The notes: generated by a model from the sequence alone, not told the origin. Shown: positions 16,188-30,544, counted from the first letter of the stretch. The stretch: 32,093 nt of DNA from an uncultured Myxococcales bacterium (GCA_903847405.1 CAINDP010000182.1:1-32093); one strand, 5' to 3'. Program-made: numbers and translations.

Positions 16188-17111
16188 ATGAACGACGATT
16201 CGAACAGGTGTGCGGGACCGGGCCCCGAGGGCGCCGTCCTGACCCTGGAGCAGGTGACGGATGCGCTGTGCGAGGCCCACGACGGCCTGACGCGCCTGGG
16301 GACCAACGGGGACGAACACCGGCAGTTGCCGTCCCGGGCCGCCCTGGTGGAGGCCGTGGAGGAACTGCGGTCCGTGCTGTTTCCCGGCTACGTGGGCGAG
16401 CCGGACGTCCGGCGTGAAAGCCTGAGGTTCCACCTGGGCGCGACGCTGGACCGGGTGTCCCGCGTGCTGCGGGAGCAGGTCAGGCGCGGGCTGTGCTTCA
16501 CCGGGTGCGCGGTTCCGGGCGACTGCAACGCGTGCGAAGTGCGCGCCCACGAGATCACGACGGCCTTCGTCGGGCGGCTGCCCGAGGTGAGGCGCCTGCT
16601 GGCTACCGACGTTCAGGCCGCGTACGAGGGCGACCCGGCGGCGACCAGTCCCGACGTGGCGATCTTCTGCTACCCGGGCATCATGGCGGTCACGTGCCAG
16701 CGCATCGCCCACCAGTTGCACCTGCTGGGCGTGCCGCTGATCCCGCGCATCATCACGGAGCACGCCCACTCGCTGACCGGGATCGACATCCACCCGGGCG
16801 CGGCCCTGGGCGAACGGTTCTTCATCGACCACGGCACCGGCGTCGTCATCGGGGAAACGTGCGTGATCGGGAACAACGTCCGCATCTACCAGGGCGTGAC
16901 CCTCGGCGCGAAGTCGTTCCCGCTGGACGAGGACGGCCACCCGATGAAGGGCATCCCGCGCCACCCCGTCGTCGAGGACGACGTGATCATCTATTCCGGT
17001 GCGACCGTCCTGGGGCGCATCACCATCGGCCGCGGCTCGACCATCGGCGGCAACGTCTGGCTGACCCACGGGGTCCCGCCGGGCAGCCGCGTCGCGCAGG
17101 ATTCGCGCTGA
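16188..17111 (+). CDS. cysE: Serine O-acetyltransferase
   Basis: Makes O-acetylserine from serine and acetyl-CoA, the first step of cysteine synthesis. It has 307 residues. The N-terminal half is helical, and the C-terminal half is a left-handed beta-helix with hexapeptide repeats. GIDIHPGAALGERFFIDHGTGVVIGET holds the catalytic Asp/His region of CysE (given here only as a block of about 27 residues starting near position 197). NVRIYQGVTLGAK and GATVLGRITIGRGSTIGGNVWLTH follow in the same order as in the family. The N-terminal CFTGCAVPGDCNAC segment adds four Cys not typical of short CysE forms, but similar to the long EpsC-like type. GGGGGGGAC precedes the ATG. The downstream rrf2 gene may share Fe-S/sulfur regulation. 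Confidence 0.93.
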   Translation: MNDDSNRCAGPGPEGAVLTLEQVTDALCEAHDGLTRLGTNGDEHRQLPSRAALVEAVEELRSVLFPGYVGEPDVRRESLRFHLGATLDRVSRVLREQVRRGLCFTGCAVPGDCNACEVRAHEITTAFVGRLPEVRRLLATDVQAAYEGDPAATSPDVAIFCYPGIMAVTCQRIAHQLHLLGVPLIPRIITEHAHSLTGIDIHPGAALGERFFIDHGTGVVIGETCVIGNNVRIYQGVTLGAKSFPLDEDGHPMKGIPRHPVVEDDVIIYSGATVLGRITIGRGSTIGGNVWLTHGVPPGSRVAQDSR

Positions 17112-17200
17112 CGTCCGCCCGTCGGATCCCCGTGATCGTCCACGAGCACGTCCACGTCGAGGTCCACGACGAGCACGGGAATCGTCCTGTCCCAGTATCG

Positions 17201-17209
17201 TGCTAGGAT
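17201..17209 (+). promoter_or_regulatory. Extended -10 promoter candidate for the transglycosylase
   Basis: TGCTAGGAT fits the extended -10 pattern TGnTAnnnT, 36 bases before ATG 17246. The -35 region is poor, as expected where an extended -10 is used. Confidence 0.35.
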
Positions 17210-19746
17210 CCGCCCGTCTTTTCCCGGCCCGCACACGGGCTGCGGATGGGGGCGACCATGGGGGGCGCGGCATCCCCGGCGCCCGGGCGATGGTCCCGGG
17301 TGCCTCGATGGATGTGGATTGTCGGGATCGGAATCGGTGCGGCGGTCGTCCTGACCGTCGTCGCCCTCCTGGCGATCCGTCCGCTGGTCCTGAAGGTCGC
17401 CCGGGCCGAACTGGACTCCCGCCTCGCTCCGCTGTCCGACGCCCTGGGTCGCAAGGTCACCATCGGCGGCCTGTCTGCCGGGATCACCGAGGAAATCGTG
17501 CTGGCCGACCTGCGCCTGCCCGGGTCCGACGGCGGACCGGACACGCTGGTCATCCCGATGCTGCGACTGGGCTTTTCGCCCTGGGACCTCGTCCGGGGCA
17601 AGGCCATGCCCGACCACGTCGTGCTGGAGCGGCCGACCCTGACGGTCCGCCTGGACGGCGCCACCCCGACGGACCTGAAGGACCTGGCCGACGGGATCCA
17701 GCGATGGCGGGCCCGTCGTGGCCCGGGAAGCGGCGGCGGGGGCGGTGTCGGCGCGATGCCCGAGGTCCAGGTGAAGGACGGCGCCGTCGTGTTCCTGCAG
17801 GGGAAGGATCCGGTGCCGGTCGGCCGCCTGACGGGACTGCGCCTGGACGCCCGGCGCGGTGACGGCGCCCTGGAGGCGGACCTTTCGGCGACTGCCGAGG
17901 GGCTGGGAGCCGCGCCGACACTGCTCCGCGGCGTGGCCACGTACGACGCGACACGGATTGCCTACGCCAGCCTCGACTCGGACGCCCCGGTCGAGTGGAC
18001 GCGCCTCCTGGGGGCCCGGGCGCCCCTGGGGGCCTCGGTCGAGGGCGCCGGCGTGGACCTGGATCGCAAGACGGGGCGCTTGAAGGTGACCCTGAAGAAC
18101 CTCCGGTCGGAGGATGCGACGTCCCTGCTGCCCGCTGCGGTGGCCCGGTGGTTCCCTGCGGCGGGTCCCGTGGCTGCAGACGAGGTCCGGATCGAGGTCG
18201 ACGCCGCGCTGCTGGCCGCCGCCGCCGGGACGAAGGCTCTGCGCGAGGCCCTTCAGTCGGTGGCGATCCGGGGCGCCCGTGCCCGCCTGACGCCGTCCCG
18301 GGGGGCCTGGTCGGCGCTGGTCCTGGAGGGCGTGTCCTTCGACCTGAACCGTGCGCCCGACGGCAGCCTGCTGGGCCGCGTGTCGGGCGGAACGGCCCTG
18401 GGTACCGGGGCGCCGTCGCGGTTCGCGGCGGAAGCCCGCCTGGGGTCGGCCGACGAACTGAGGGGCGCCGCGGTCCGGCTGTCCGGGCCCATGGCGGTGC
18501 AGGCCCTCAGCCTCATCGACCGGCACGTCCTGCCGTGGCCCGGAGCCGACGTGGACCTGGACCTGTCGCTGGAGGGCGACGGGACGAAGTTCACGGCCTC
18601 CGGGCGGCTGGCGGGTTCCGGGCTGGCGTACTTCTGGACCAAGATCTGCCTGGTCCCGCTGACCGACCTCGCGTTTTCCGCCATCCTCCGCGGCGAACTG
18701 GACCTGGAAAAGCAGACCGGCCACCTCGTCGTGGATCCGCTGACCGTGGGGCGGGCCACCTTTTCGGCCGAGATGGGCGTCGAGGGGTTCCACGCAAAGC
18801 CCCGTCTTTCCATGCGCTTCACGATCCCGCGCCAGCCCTGCCAGTGGGTCGCGTCGGCCATCCCGCCGGTCATGGTGCCGCGCCTGGAGGGGATGGCCTT
18901 CCAGGGATCGATGGAGTTCGACATCCGCCTGTCGCTGGACCTGAACGGCCTGGAGGTCAAGACGGGCGGGCCTGAAAACAAGACGACCGTCAAGGGCGCC
19001 AGCCTCTCGGTGGACGGGGACTTCGAGGCGTGCGAGGCCCGGACGCTGGGGCGTCATGCGAACCTTCCGGCGCTGGACGAGCCGTTCGTGCACGTGATCC
19101 CCGCGGACGAGGAGGAGGACGCGCCGGCGATTTCGGTCGGGCCCGGCACGCCGTCCTACGTGGCGTTCGACAAGATCCCGGAGCCGGTCTGGCAGGCGGC
19201 GCTGGCGACCGAGGACATGGGCTTCTTCAAGCACGCGGGATTCAAGCTGGGCCTGATCAAGCGGGCCATCGTCCTGAATCTGGACAAGGGCTGGTACGTG
19301 TACGGCGGCAGCACGATCAGCCAGCAGTTGGTGAAGAACCTGTTCCTGTCCCGGGAAAAGACGCTGTCGCGGAAGCTGGAAGAAGCCATCATCGTCTGGC
19401 AGATGGAGCGGCGCCTGACCAAGGAGCGCATCCTGGAGCTGTACCTGAACTGCATCGAGTACGGGAAGCGCGTCTACGGGATCAAGGCCGCGGCGAAGGC
19501 GTACTTCAACCGGCCGGTCGAGGAGTTGACGCCCCTGGAGGGCGCGTTCCTGATGGCCACCAAACCGGCGCCCGTGAACGCCTACGGGGTCTACGAAAAG
19601 CGCCAGTTCAGCAAGTGGTGGGTCCAGCGCCTGCACGGCATCCTGGTGCGCCTGTCGAAGGAGATGAACGTGCTGGACGAGGCGCAGGTCCTGGCGGCGG
19701 CGCCCTACCTGCCCCTGTTCTGGTACCCGGAGGAAGGCGTGTTCGC

Positions 19747-21705
<1,959 letters not shown>

Positions 21706-21840
21706 GACCGCCTCCGGCCGGGAGGTATATCCGATCCGGGCCGGAGGTTCCATTCGCATCATCTATGGGTGTTTCGCCATTTCGGGGTTGAACGGATTTG
21801 ACGCCATGTGTCATTCCCTGATATGTCGCTTGGCAATCGG

Positions 21841-21869
21841 TTGAACCCCCTTGGGGAAACCGCTATGGT
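21841..21869 (+). promoter_or_regulatory. Promoter candidate and GC-arm operator before rrf2
   Basis: TTGAAC (21841-21846) and TATGGT (21864-21869) are separated by 17 bases, a good sigma-70-type spacing, 29 bases before the rrf2 start. The spacer contains CCCCTTGGGG, with two 4-base arms that could bind a dimer, so autoregulation is possible. A second pair, TTGACG (21798-21803) and TATGTC (21822-21827), lies just upstream with 18-base spacing. Confidence 0.4.
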
Positions 21870-21897
21870 CCTGACGGGCTGAACTTGGAGGATTCCG

Positions 21898-22365
21898 ATG
21901 CGTTTGACCCGAGCAACCGAATACGCCTACCGCGCCCTGCGTTTCCTGGGCGCCCGGAAGGAAGATCGTTGGTTTTCGATCCAGGAAATCGCCCAGGCGG
22001 AAGAGATGCCGGTCCAGTTCCTGGCGAAGGTGATGCAGCACCTGACGCAGGCGGGCCTGGTGCACTCCGCGTGCGGCAAGACCGGCGGCTACCGGCTGGG
22101 GCGCCCCGCGGCCCAGGTCAAGATGGCTGACGTCTTCCTGGCGATGGAAGGACCCCTGTCGGTGAACATCTGCCTGATGTACCCGACCGACTGCAAGTTC
22201 GTCGAGCACTGCAAGGTGCACAACGTCTGGCAGGAGATGCAGGATGCGATCCTGGACGTCCTGAACCGCCACACGCTGGAAGAAATCCTCCCCACCGGCG
22301 TTCCGTTCCCGCTCCCGGAACGCACCAAGGGCAAGAAGAAGATCGCCGCCGCCGTCGCTGTCTGA
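21898..22365 (+). CDS. IscR-like Rrf2 family Fe-S transcription regulator
   Basis: A 155-residue Rrf2 winged-helix regulator. MRLTRATEYAYRALRFLG opens the DNA-binding domain. The recognition region is SIQEIAQAEEMPVQFLAKVMQHL, and the wing follows at GKTGGYRLGRP. Three cysteines and a histidine (Cys92, Cys99, Cys105, His108) have nearly the spacing of the IscR [2Fe-2S] ligands (C92, C98, C104, H107 in Escherichia coli), so it probably senses Fe-S status, oxygen or nitric oxide. No isc or suf genes accompany it here; cysE is the nearest sulfur gene, 4.8 kb away. GGAGG lies six bases before the ATG. The Lys/Ala-rich tail is not conserved. Whether it is IscR itself or a paralogue is open. Confidence 0.9.
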   Translation: MRLTRATEYAYRALRFLGARKEDRWFSIQEIAQAEEMPVQFLAKVMQHLTQAGLVHSACGKTGGYRLGRPAAQVKMADVFLAMEGPLSVNICLMYPTDCKFVEHCKVHNVWQEMQDAILDVLNRHTLEEILPTGVPFPLPERTKGKKKIAAAVAV

Positions 22366-22449
22366 CCCCGTCGGCAGCCCCCCGCCGCACCATTCCATCC
22401 CGTGGATCGATCGACGCACAGCCTTGCCTTCGCAGTTCCCGACGGAAAA

Positions 22450-22497
22450 AATGGGGACAGACACCATTTCCGGAATAATGGGGACAGACACCATTTC
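22450..22497. repeat. Two REP-like palindromes between convergent genes
   Basis: A 21-bp unit starting AATGGGGACAGACACC occurs at 22450-22470 and again, identical, at 22477-22497. Each copy is bracketed by an (A)ATGG...CCATT inverted repeat around a GGACAGACA-type loop. Reverse-complement sequences with the core TGTCTGTCCCC are widespread in deltaproteobacterial and other genomes and are often associated with REP-type transposases. No such transposase lies in the window. The site between the rrf2 and guaB stops suits a passive or terminator role. Confidence 0.75.
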
Positions 22498-22514
22498 GTG
22501 CGGCAGGGGGCGGG

Positions 22515-25507
<2,993 letters not shown>

Positions 25508-25510
25508 ACC

Positions 25511-26284
25511 ATGGCGCGACGGGTGCTGATCATCGACGGCTACAACGTGATCGGGGCGCTGTCCGTCCTGCGGGGGGACCGCCTGGGCGCCGGGCGGGAG
25601 GCCCTGCTGGACCGGCTGTCCCGGTACGCCCTGGTCCGGGGGCACCAGGTCATCGCGGTGTTCGACGGGACCGCGGCGGTCCGGCACGGGGCGGCGACCC
25701 ATTCCCACCCCGGCGTCAAGGTCGTGTTCTCGGGCCCTGATGAAAAGGCGGATCCGGTCATCGTGCGGATGGTCCGCGAGCGGCGGGGGGAATGCGTGGT
25801 GGTGTCCGACGATCACGGCATCCGCAAGCCCAGCGACCATGCCGGCGCCGTGATCCTGTACTGCGAGCAGTTCGACCGGCTCCTGGCGTGTTCGGAAGAG
25901 GAACCGGTGCCCGCGCATCCGCAGGCGTCCACCATGGTTCGTCCCGCCGCGGCGCCGCCCGTCGCGCCGTTGTCCGCGGCCGATCGCGAGGCCTGGGAGG
26001 CCTTCGCGTCGGGGGTGACCCGGCTGCCCGACGAGGCGCCGCACGTGGCCGCGCACCTGGAGGTCGTCATGGTCCCCGCGGCGCCGCCTGCGCCTGCGGA
26101 ATCCGGCAGGTCGCCTGCCCGGCCTGCCGTGCCCGACTCCTCCCCGCCGGACCCGTCCGATCCGTGGTTCGTGCCGGACAGCGTCATCGCGGCCAAGGAC
26201 GCCGATGAGGAACGGCCGGTGCACTGCGATCGGGGGCCCAGCCGGGACGAGCGCCGCCGCAGGCATATCCTCGACGACCTGTGA
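25511..26284 (+). CDS. NYN-domain nuclease, YacP/Rae1-like
   Basis: A 257-residue protein with an N-terminal NYN (PIN-like) RNase domain of about 125 residues. The acidic metal-binding motifs are in order: IIDGYNVIG, VFDGT, EKADPVIVRM and VVSDDHGIRKPS. This set matches the YacP family; the Bacillus member Rae1 cuts mRNA in the ribosome A site. The C-terminal 125 residues are Pro/Ala-rich and look disordered, ending in basic RRRRHILDDL. It begins three bases after rarA with GGGAAGGGGG as ribosome-binding site, so the two form an operon. That pairing suggests a shared link to stalled machines, but this is inference. The target RNA is unknown. Confidence 0.82.
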   Translation: MARRVLIIDGYNVIGALSVLRGDRLGAGREALLDRLSRYALVRGHQVIAVFDGTAAVRHGAATHSHPGVKVVFSGPDEKADPVIVRMVRERRGECVVVSDDHGIRKPSDHAGAVILYCEQFDRLLACSEEEPVPAHPQASTMVRPAAAPPVAPLSAADREAWEAFASGVTRLPDEAPHVAAHLEVVMVPAAPPAPAESGRSPARPAVPDSSPPDPSDPWFVPDSVIAAKDADEERPVHCDRGPSRDERRRRHILDDL

Positions 26285-26303
26285 CCGGGGACGTCCCGCC
26301 GCG

Positions 26304-26852
26304 TCAGCCCGCCCGTCGGGTCGTCCTGGTGCTCGACGTCCAGTCGATGGTCGGAATCAGTCCGACGTTGCGCGCCTCGTCTCGATCGATTCCCCAGGCG
26401 TCGGAAGCGGATCTCCGCTGGGGGAAGTCGTCGGTCGGGTCGATCGCGGGATGCTGCTCCTTGAGGAACCGGGCGAACTGCAGGTCCGCCCTGGCCGTGT
26501 GGCTGGATACCAGTTGCAGCAGCATGCCCCGGATTGCTTCCTGGATCCTCGGGGTGACCCCCTCGGCCTGGCTGCGGCGGTGCAGGGCGCCAATCGTTTC
26601 CCGCAGGGCCTCGTGTTCCCGGGCGTGGGCCTTGACGTCGGGGAAGCCGAAGAGGCGCATCGCGAACAACTCGTCGTCGAACGGCGTCCGGCTGTATTCC
26701 AGCAGGAAATCCATCGCCTGCGACGTCATCGGAGCCCGCGGTTCCTTCCCCTCCGGGAAGGCCCGGTGGAACCACTGGAACAGGAGCGCCCGGCTGAGGT
26801 CCAGATCGTCGATTCCGGTGCGCTGTTCTTGCGGCAATCGGCTGTGGCGCAT
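26304..26852 (-). CDS. Hemerythrin-like protein with degenerate iron site
   Basis: A 182-residue helical protein resembling bacteriohemerythrin, which binds O2 through two irons. Recognisable parts are AMRLFGFPDVKAHAREHEALRETI, with the H-x3-H pair, and LVSSHTARADLQFARFLKE, with the H-x4-D pair. Two usual ligands are missing: the first-helix His (IDxxH) reads IDDLD, and the HFxxE box reads PFDDE. It may therefore bind one metal, or none. The C-terminal 35 residues are extra and polar. The start at 26852 is supported only by GGAG further upstream. It follows the LamG lipoprotein in the same direction after 153 bases with no recognisable gene. It is convergent with the nuclease gene, 19 bases between stops. 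The family assignment is moderate. Confidence 0.62.
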   Translation of the reverse strand: MRHSRLPQEQRTGIDDLDLSRALLFQWFHRAFPEGKEPRAPMTSQAMDFLLEYSRTPFDDELFAMRLFGFPDVKAHAREHEALRETIGALHRRSQAEGVTPRIQEAIRGMLLQLVSSHTARADLQFARFLKEQHPAIDPTDDFPQRRSASDAWGIDRDEARNVGLIPTIDWTSSTRTTRRAG

Positions 26853-27005
26853 CTTCCATCTCCATCCTGGGTGCCCTACAGAGGAGTTCGGAAGAATCCC
26901 GTTCCAGGCGCACGCGGAAGATCCTTGTCGGCCCTGGGGAAGTCGCTGTCGGCAATCAGGACTTTGCGCAGGATGAGCCCGTCGGGGGCCCTTCCGGGTC
27001 GCGGG

Positions 27006-29099
27006 CTACCGGCCGGCGGCCAGGCACGCCACCTCGTCGTCCGACAGGGCCCTGGCGAAGGCCTGGACGTCGGCCAGGCCCCCGGTGAAGCGGTCGAGGT
27101 TCTCGATGTCCGACCCGACGCGCGCCCGCCACGGGAAGGTGGCGCCCATCGCGAAGGCGGCGGTCTTCCGGGCCACGACGACGCCGTCGACGGCCAGGCG
27201 GGCCTCCCCGGCGTCGGCGTCCCAGGTCGCGGCCACGTGTGTCCAGGCCCCGGGCGTGAACGGCGCGTCCAGGCGCATCGGCCGTCCCCGGGCGTCGTGC
27301 AGGTCCAGCGCGACGCGACCGTCCGCCACCGAGAGGCGTACCGAACCATGGCGGCAGGGCTGGGAACCCCAGGTCGAACCCGCGGCGCAGAAGGGGCTGC
27401 CCGGAATGCCGACAGCCCCCGTCCCCCGGCCGGGAAGCGCCGTGCGCCGGGCCGGGTCCAGGCCGTCGGGACCGCCCCAGTACACGTGCGAGTCCAGGGC
27501 GTGCGTGGAGCCGTCCCAGGTGCTCGGCACCAGCACGTCGACCCACCCGTCGCCGTCCAGGTCGGCAGCGGCCATGCCCAGGCACCCGTTGGCGGGCAGT
27601 TCGACGCGGTCGTCGGGATGGAAGCCCGCGGCGGAACCCCGGTAGACCCGGGACGGCACGTCCAGCGGCTTCGTGAACCTTCCGTCCGCCCCCTTCGTGC
27701 CGTCGAAGTAGTTCGGCATCAGCAGGTCCGGCCAGCCGTCGTCGTCCAGGTCGGCCGCGGACGGGTCGATGCCCCCGAAGGAGGGCAGGGCCAAGAAATC
27801 GTCCGGGGTGAACCCCGTTGCGCTGCCACGGTAGATCCGCGAATCCACGTCGTACCGGTCGTCGGTCTGATCGGTCGTGCCCTTGTCGTCCCAGTAGGAA
27901 CCGAACACCAGGTCCACGTACCCGTCCTGGTCCAGGTCCAGGGCCGTGCTGCCGTAAGCCGAGTGCGTCGTCAGGCCGAGCCGTCGCGTGGCGTCGAACC
28001 CCTCGGCGGCGTTCGTGTAGATCCAGGACGTCGAGGGGCGGGAAACGCTGCCGTCGATGTTGCTGACGACGACGTCCGGGAGTCCGTCGCCGTTCACGTC
28101 GGCGACGGTCAGGCCGCCGGGCATGCCGGTGCGCGGGTCGGTGAGCGCGCCGGCGGGCAGGTGGACGTCCCGCGACCGGTCAAACCCCGCGGCGGATCCC
28201 CGGATCACCAGGGCCGAGGTGGGTTCGTCCTGGGCCTTCCCGAACACCAGGTCGTACCAGCCGTCGCCGTCGAGGTCCGCGATCGCCACGCCGCCGGCCG
28301 CGTCGTTCAGGGCGCCGTCCGGGTCCGGGACCAGGCCCGCGGCCGAGCCGCGGTAGATGTTGGTGGCGTTCGGGGCCGCCAGCCCGACGAACTTCTGCGC
28401 GACGACCAGGTCCAGCCAGCCGTCGCCGTCCAGGTCCGCCGACGCGATGCCCGACGCGGCGTTGGTGGGGAGGCGGAACGGCGTCAGGTCGATGCCGGCC
28501 GGGTGGTTGAAGTACACGAAGGAATCGGTGGCGTAGCCCGCCGTGTCGTCGTAGTTGTTCGCCAGGACCATGTCCAGGCGTCCGTCGCGGTCCAGGTCCA
28601 GCACGTCGCCCCGGTGGAACAGGACCCGCGTCCGGGGCCCCGCGGCGGCCTGGAAGAACAGCGCCACCGTGCCGGCGGAACCTCCGGGCATCGTCGCGGG
28701 GGATCCCACCCGAAGGAACGTGGAGCCGTCCAGGGACACGGCGGATGTCCGGGGGCCTGCGATGGCACCGAAAGCCCCGGAGGGCGTGGCGTCGTGGCCG
28801 TTCCCCGAGGCGTCCGGGAAGGCGCTGTTGGACAGGGAGTCGAGGGGCAGTTGGAGCCATGGATCCGCGGGCGGGACGCAGGTCGGGGGGACGTCCGGAG
28901 GGGTGTCCGGGGCGGCGTCCGCGTCCCCGGTCCCGCCAAGGTCACGGTCCGCGTCAGGGGTGTCGTCTCCGACCCCGTCCGGCTGCACCAGGCCCAGGTC
29001 CAGGTCCTCGCTGACGTCGGACCCGCGGGTGCTCCCGCCGCCGCAGGCCAGGCACCCCAGCACGATGATGGCGCCCGCGATCCGTCCATGGACCTTCAT
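27006..29099 (-). CDS. LamG lipoprotein with inserted seven-blade VCBS propeller
   Basis: A 697-residue outer-surface lipoprotein. MKVHGRIAGAIIVLGCLAC is a lipoprotein signal, with Cys16 or Cys19 as the lipidated residue. An Asp-rich linker to about residue 75 follows. The first half of a LamG/concanavalin-like fold starts near 80 (DASGNGHDAT, SLDGSTFLRVG, TVALFFQ, RVLFHRGD). Seven DxDxDGxxD calcium-type motifs, usually followed by IYRGSAAGF, then occupy about 180-560, a seven-blade propeller. The second half of the LamG fold follows (SVRLSVADGR, TPGAWTHVAATWD, ARLAVDGVVVA, GGLADVQAFARALSDDEVACL). The propeller thus appears inserted into the jelly roll. The start has only GGGGGAT upstream. 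It lies 65 bases after murD and could be cotranscribed. Its ligand is unknown. Confidence 0.87.
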   Translation of the reverse strand: MKVHGRIAGAIIVLGCLACGGGSTRGSDVSEDLDLGLVQPDGVGDDTPDADRDLGGTGDADAAPDTPPDVPPTCVPPADPWLQLPLDSLSNSAFPDASGNGHDATPSGAFGAIAGPRTSAVSLDGSTFLRVGSPATMPGGSAGTVALFFQAAAGPRTRVLFHRGDVLDLDRDGRLDMVLANNYDDTAGYATDSFVYFNHPAGIDLTPFRLPTNAASGIASADLDGDGWLDLVVAQKFVGLAAPNATNIYRGSAAGLVPDPDGALNDAAGGVAIADLDGDGWYDLVFGKAQDEPTSALVIRGSAAGFDRSRDVHLPAGALTDPRTGMPGGLTVADVNGDGLPDVVVSNIDGSVSRPSTSWIYTNAAEGFDATRRLGLTTHSAYGSTALDLDQDGYVDLVFGSYWDDKGTTDQTDDRYDVDSRIYRGSATGFTPDDFLALPSFGGIDPSAADLDDDGWPDLLMPNYFDGTKGADGRFTKPLDVPSRVYRGSAAGFHPDDRVELPANGCLGMAAADLDGDGWVDVLVPSTWDGSTHALDSHVYWGGPDGLDPARRTALPGRGTGAVGIPGSPFCAAGSTWGSQPCRHGSVRLSVADGRVALDLHDARGRPMRLDAPFTPGAWTHVAATWDADAGEARLAVDGVVVARKTAAFAMGATFPWRARVGSDIENLDRFTGGLADVQAFARALSDDEVACLAAGR

Positions 29100-29164
29100 C
29101 GCATCCCCCGGTTCCCCGTGGGGTCATTGTGGCGACATCCGGCTCCGCGATTCAAGGGGTGGCC

Positions 29165-30523
29165 CTACAGCCCCAGGACGATTTCCCGGAAGCGGTCCCC
29201 GCGGTGCTCGAACGAGGTGTAGTGGTCGAAGGACGAGGCCGCGGGGGAGAACAGCACGAGGCCGTCGGGGCGGGCCAGTTCGTAGGCGCGAATCACGGCC
29301 GATTCCAGGTCGTCCACGATTTCCGAGGGGACCGACCGCGGGAACTCCCGCTTCATCCGGTCCGCGCAGTCGCCCGTCAGGACCAGTGCGCTGCACCGCC
29401 GTTCGATTTCGATCGCCAGGTCCGTCAGCGGAAGCCCCTTTTCGAAGCCGCCGGCGATCAGCACCACCCGGCGGTCGAACGCCCGCAACGCCGTGATCGC
29501 CGCGTGGGGATTCGTCGCCTTCGAGTCGTTGAAGAACGTGACCCCGTCCAGCACGCGGACCCGTTCGATGCGGTGCGGAAGGCCCTGGTACGTCGTGAGG
29601 CCCCGGATCAGGCCGTCCGGTTCCGCGCCCAGGGCGCTGGTCGCCGCCAGGGCCATCAGCAGGTTTTCGGTGTTGTGCGCGCCCGGCAGCGGGAACTCGG
29701 ACCGTTCCGCCACCCGCGTTTCGCGGCCATCCCGGGCCAGGTGCAGCCCGCCGTCCAGCAGGAAGGCGCCGTCGGCGACGGGGCCCGACCGGGACACGTC
29801 CCGCACGTGCTGGCCGTTGTCGCGGGTCCACGCGTCGCCGGGCCGCAGCCAGTTCGCCAGGAACCCGTCGTCCAGGTTGCGGATGAAGACGTCGCCGTGA
29901 GCCTGCCGCTCGATGACGCGCGCCTTGGCCGCCACGTAGGCCGACCAGGATCCATGATGCTCCAGGTGGTCCTCGGCGAGGTTGGTGACCAGGGCCACCT
30001 GGGGGCGGAACCGCACCGTCGTCAGCAACTGGAAACAGGACACCTCGGCCACCACCACGTCGTTGTCGTCGATCACGCCGATCAGGTCGCACAGGGGGTT
30101 GCCCAGGTTGCCCGCCGCGTGGGCCGGAATGCCGGCGGCGTTCAGCAGGTGCGCGGCCAGCGTCGTCGTCGTGCTCTTCCCGTCGGTGCCGGTCACGGCA
30201 AGGATCCGCCCCGGGAACAGCCGGCAGAACAGTTCGACCTCGCCGATGACCTCGGAGGCCAGGCGGTAGGCGTTCCGGAAGGCCGGGGCCGCCGGCGCGA
30301 TTCCCGGGGACAGGACGGCCACGTCGCCCGGCCTCACCGTTTCCCGGCCGAACACCGTGTGCACGCGGAAGTCCACGAGGTCCTCGGCCCTGCGCCGCAG
30401 GTCGTCGGTGTCCTTCCCGTCGGACAGCAGCACGTCGCCGCCCAGTCGCGCCAGCAGGTTCGCCGCTGCGACGCCGCTCTTGCCCATGCCCAGCACGCTG
30501 AACGAGGCGCCTTCGATCCGCAT
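29165..30523 (-). CDS. murD: UDP-N-acetylmuramoyl-L-alanine--D-glutamate ligase
   Basis: Adds D-glutamate to the peptidoglycan precursor in the cytoplasm with ATP. It has 452 residues, the normal length. FSVLGMGKSGVAAANLLA opens the N-terminal nucleotide-like fold. VTGTDGKSTTTTLAAHLL is the ATP P-loop of Mur ligases. EVSCFQL and NLAEDHLEHHGSW are the central-domain motifs. LFSPAASSFDHYTSFEHRGDRF is the C-terminal MurD signature. GGAGG lies before the ATG. It starts 21 bases after the murC stop, so the order is murC then murD, with ftsW and murG absent between them, unlike the usual dcw layout. Confidence 0.95.
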   Translation of the reverse strand: MRIEGASFSVLGMGKSGVAAANLLARLGGDVLLSDGKDTDDLRRRAEDLVDFRVHTVFGRETVRPGDVAVLSPGIAPAAPAFRNAYRLASEVIGEVELFCRLFPGRILAVTGTDGKSTTTTLAAHLLNAAGIPAHAAGNLGNPLCDLIGVIDDNDVVVAEVSCFQLLTTVRFRPQVALVTNLAEDHLEHHGSWSAYVAAKARVIERQAHGDVFIRNLDDGFLANWLRPGDAWTRDNGQHVRDVSRSGPVADGAFLLDGGLHLARDGRETRVAERSEFPLPGAHNTENLLMALAATSALGAEPDGLIRGLTTYQGLPHRIERVRVLDGVTFFNDSKATNPHAAITALRAFDRRVVLIAGGFEKGLPLTDLAIEIERRCSALVLTGDCADRMKREFPRSVPSEIVDDLESAVIRAYELARPDGLVLFSPAASSFDHYTSFEHRGDRFREIVLGL

Positions 30524-30544
30524 GGTTCCTCCGATCCCAGGGGC

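Noticed and set aside
22450-22497. Insertion sequence ends
   Set aside because: The two copies are in the same orientation 6 bases apart and enclose nothing, so they cannot be the termini of an element here.
26853-27005. Frameshifted continuation of the LamG lipoprotein
   Set aside because: Another frame stays open past the stop at 27006, but the lipoprotein already ends with the normal LamG C-terminal motif (ALSDDEVACL), so no missing part is expected.
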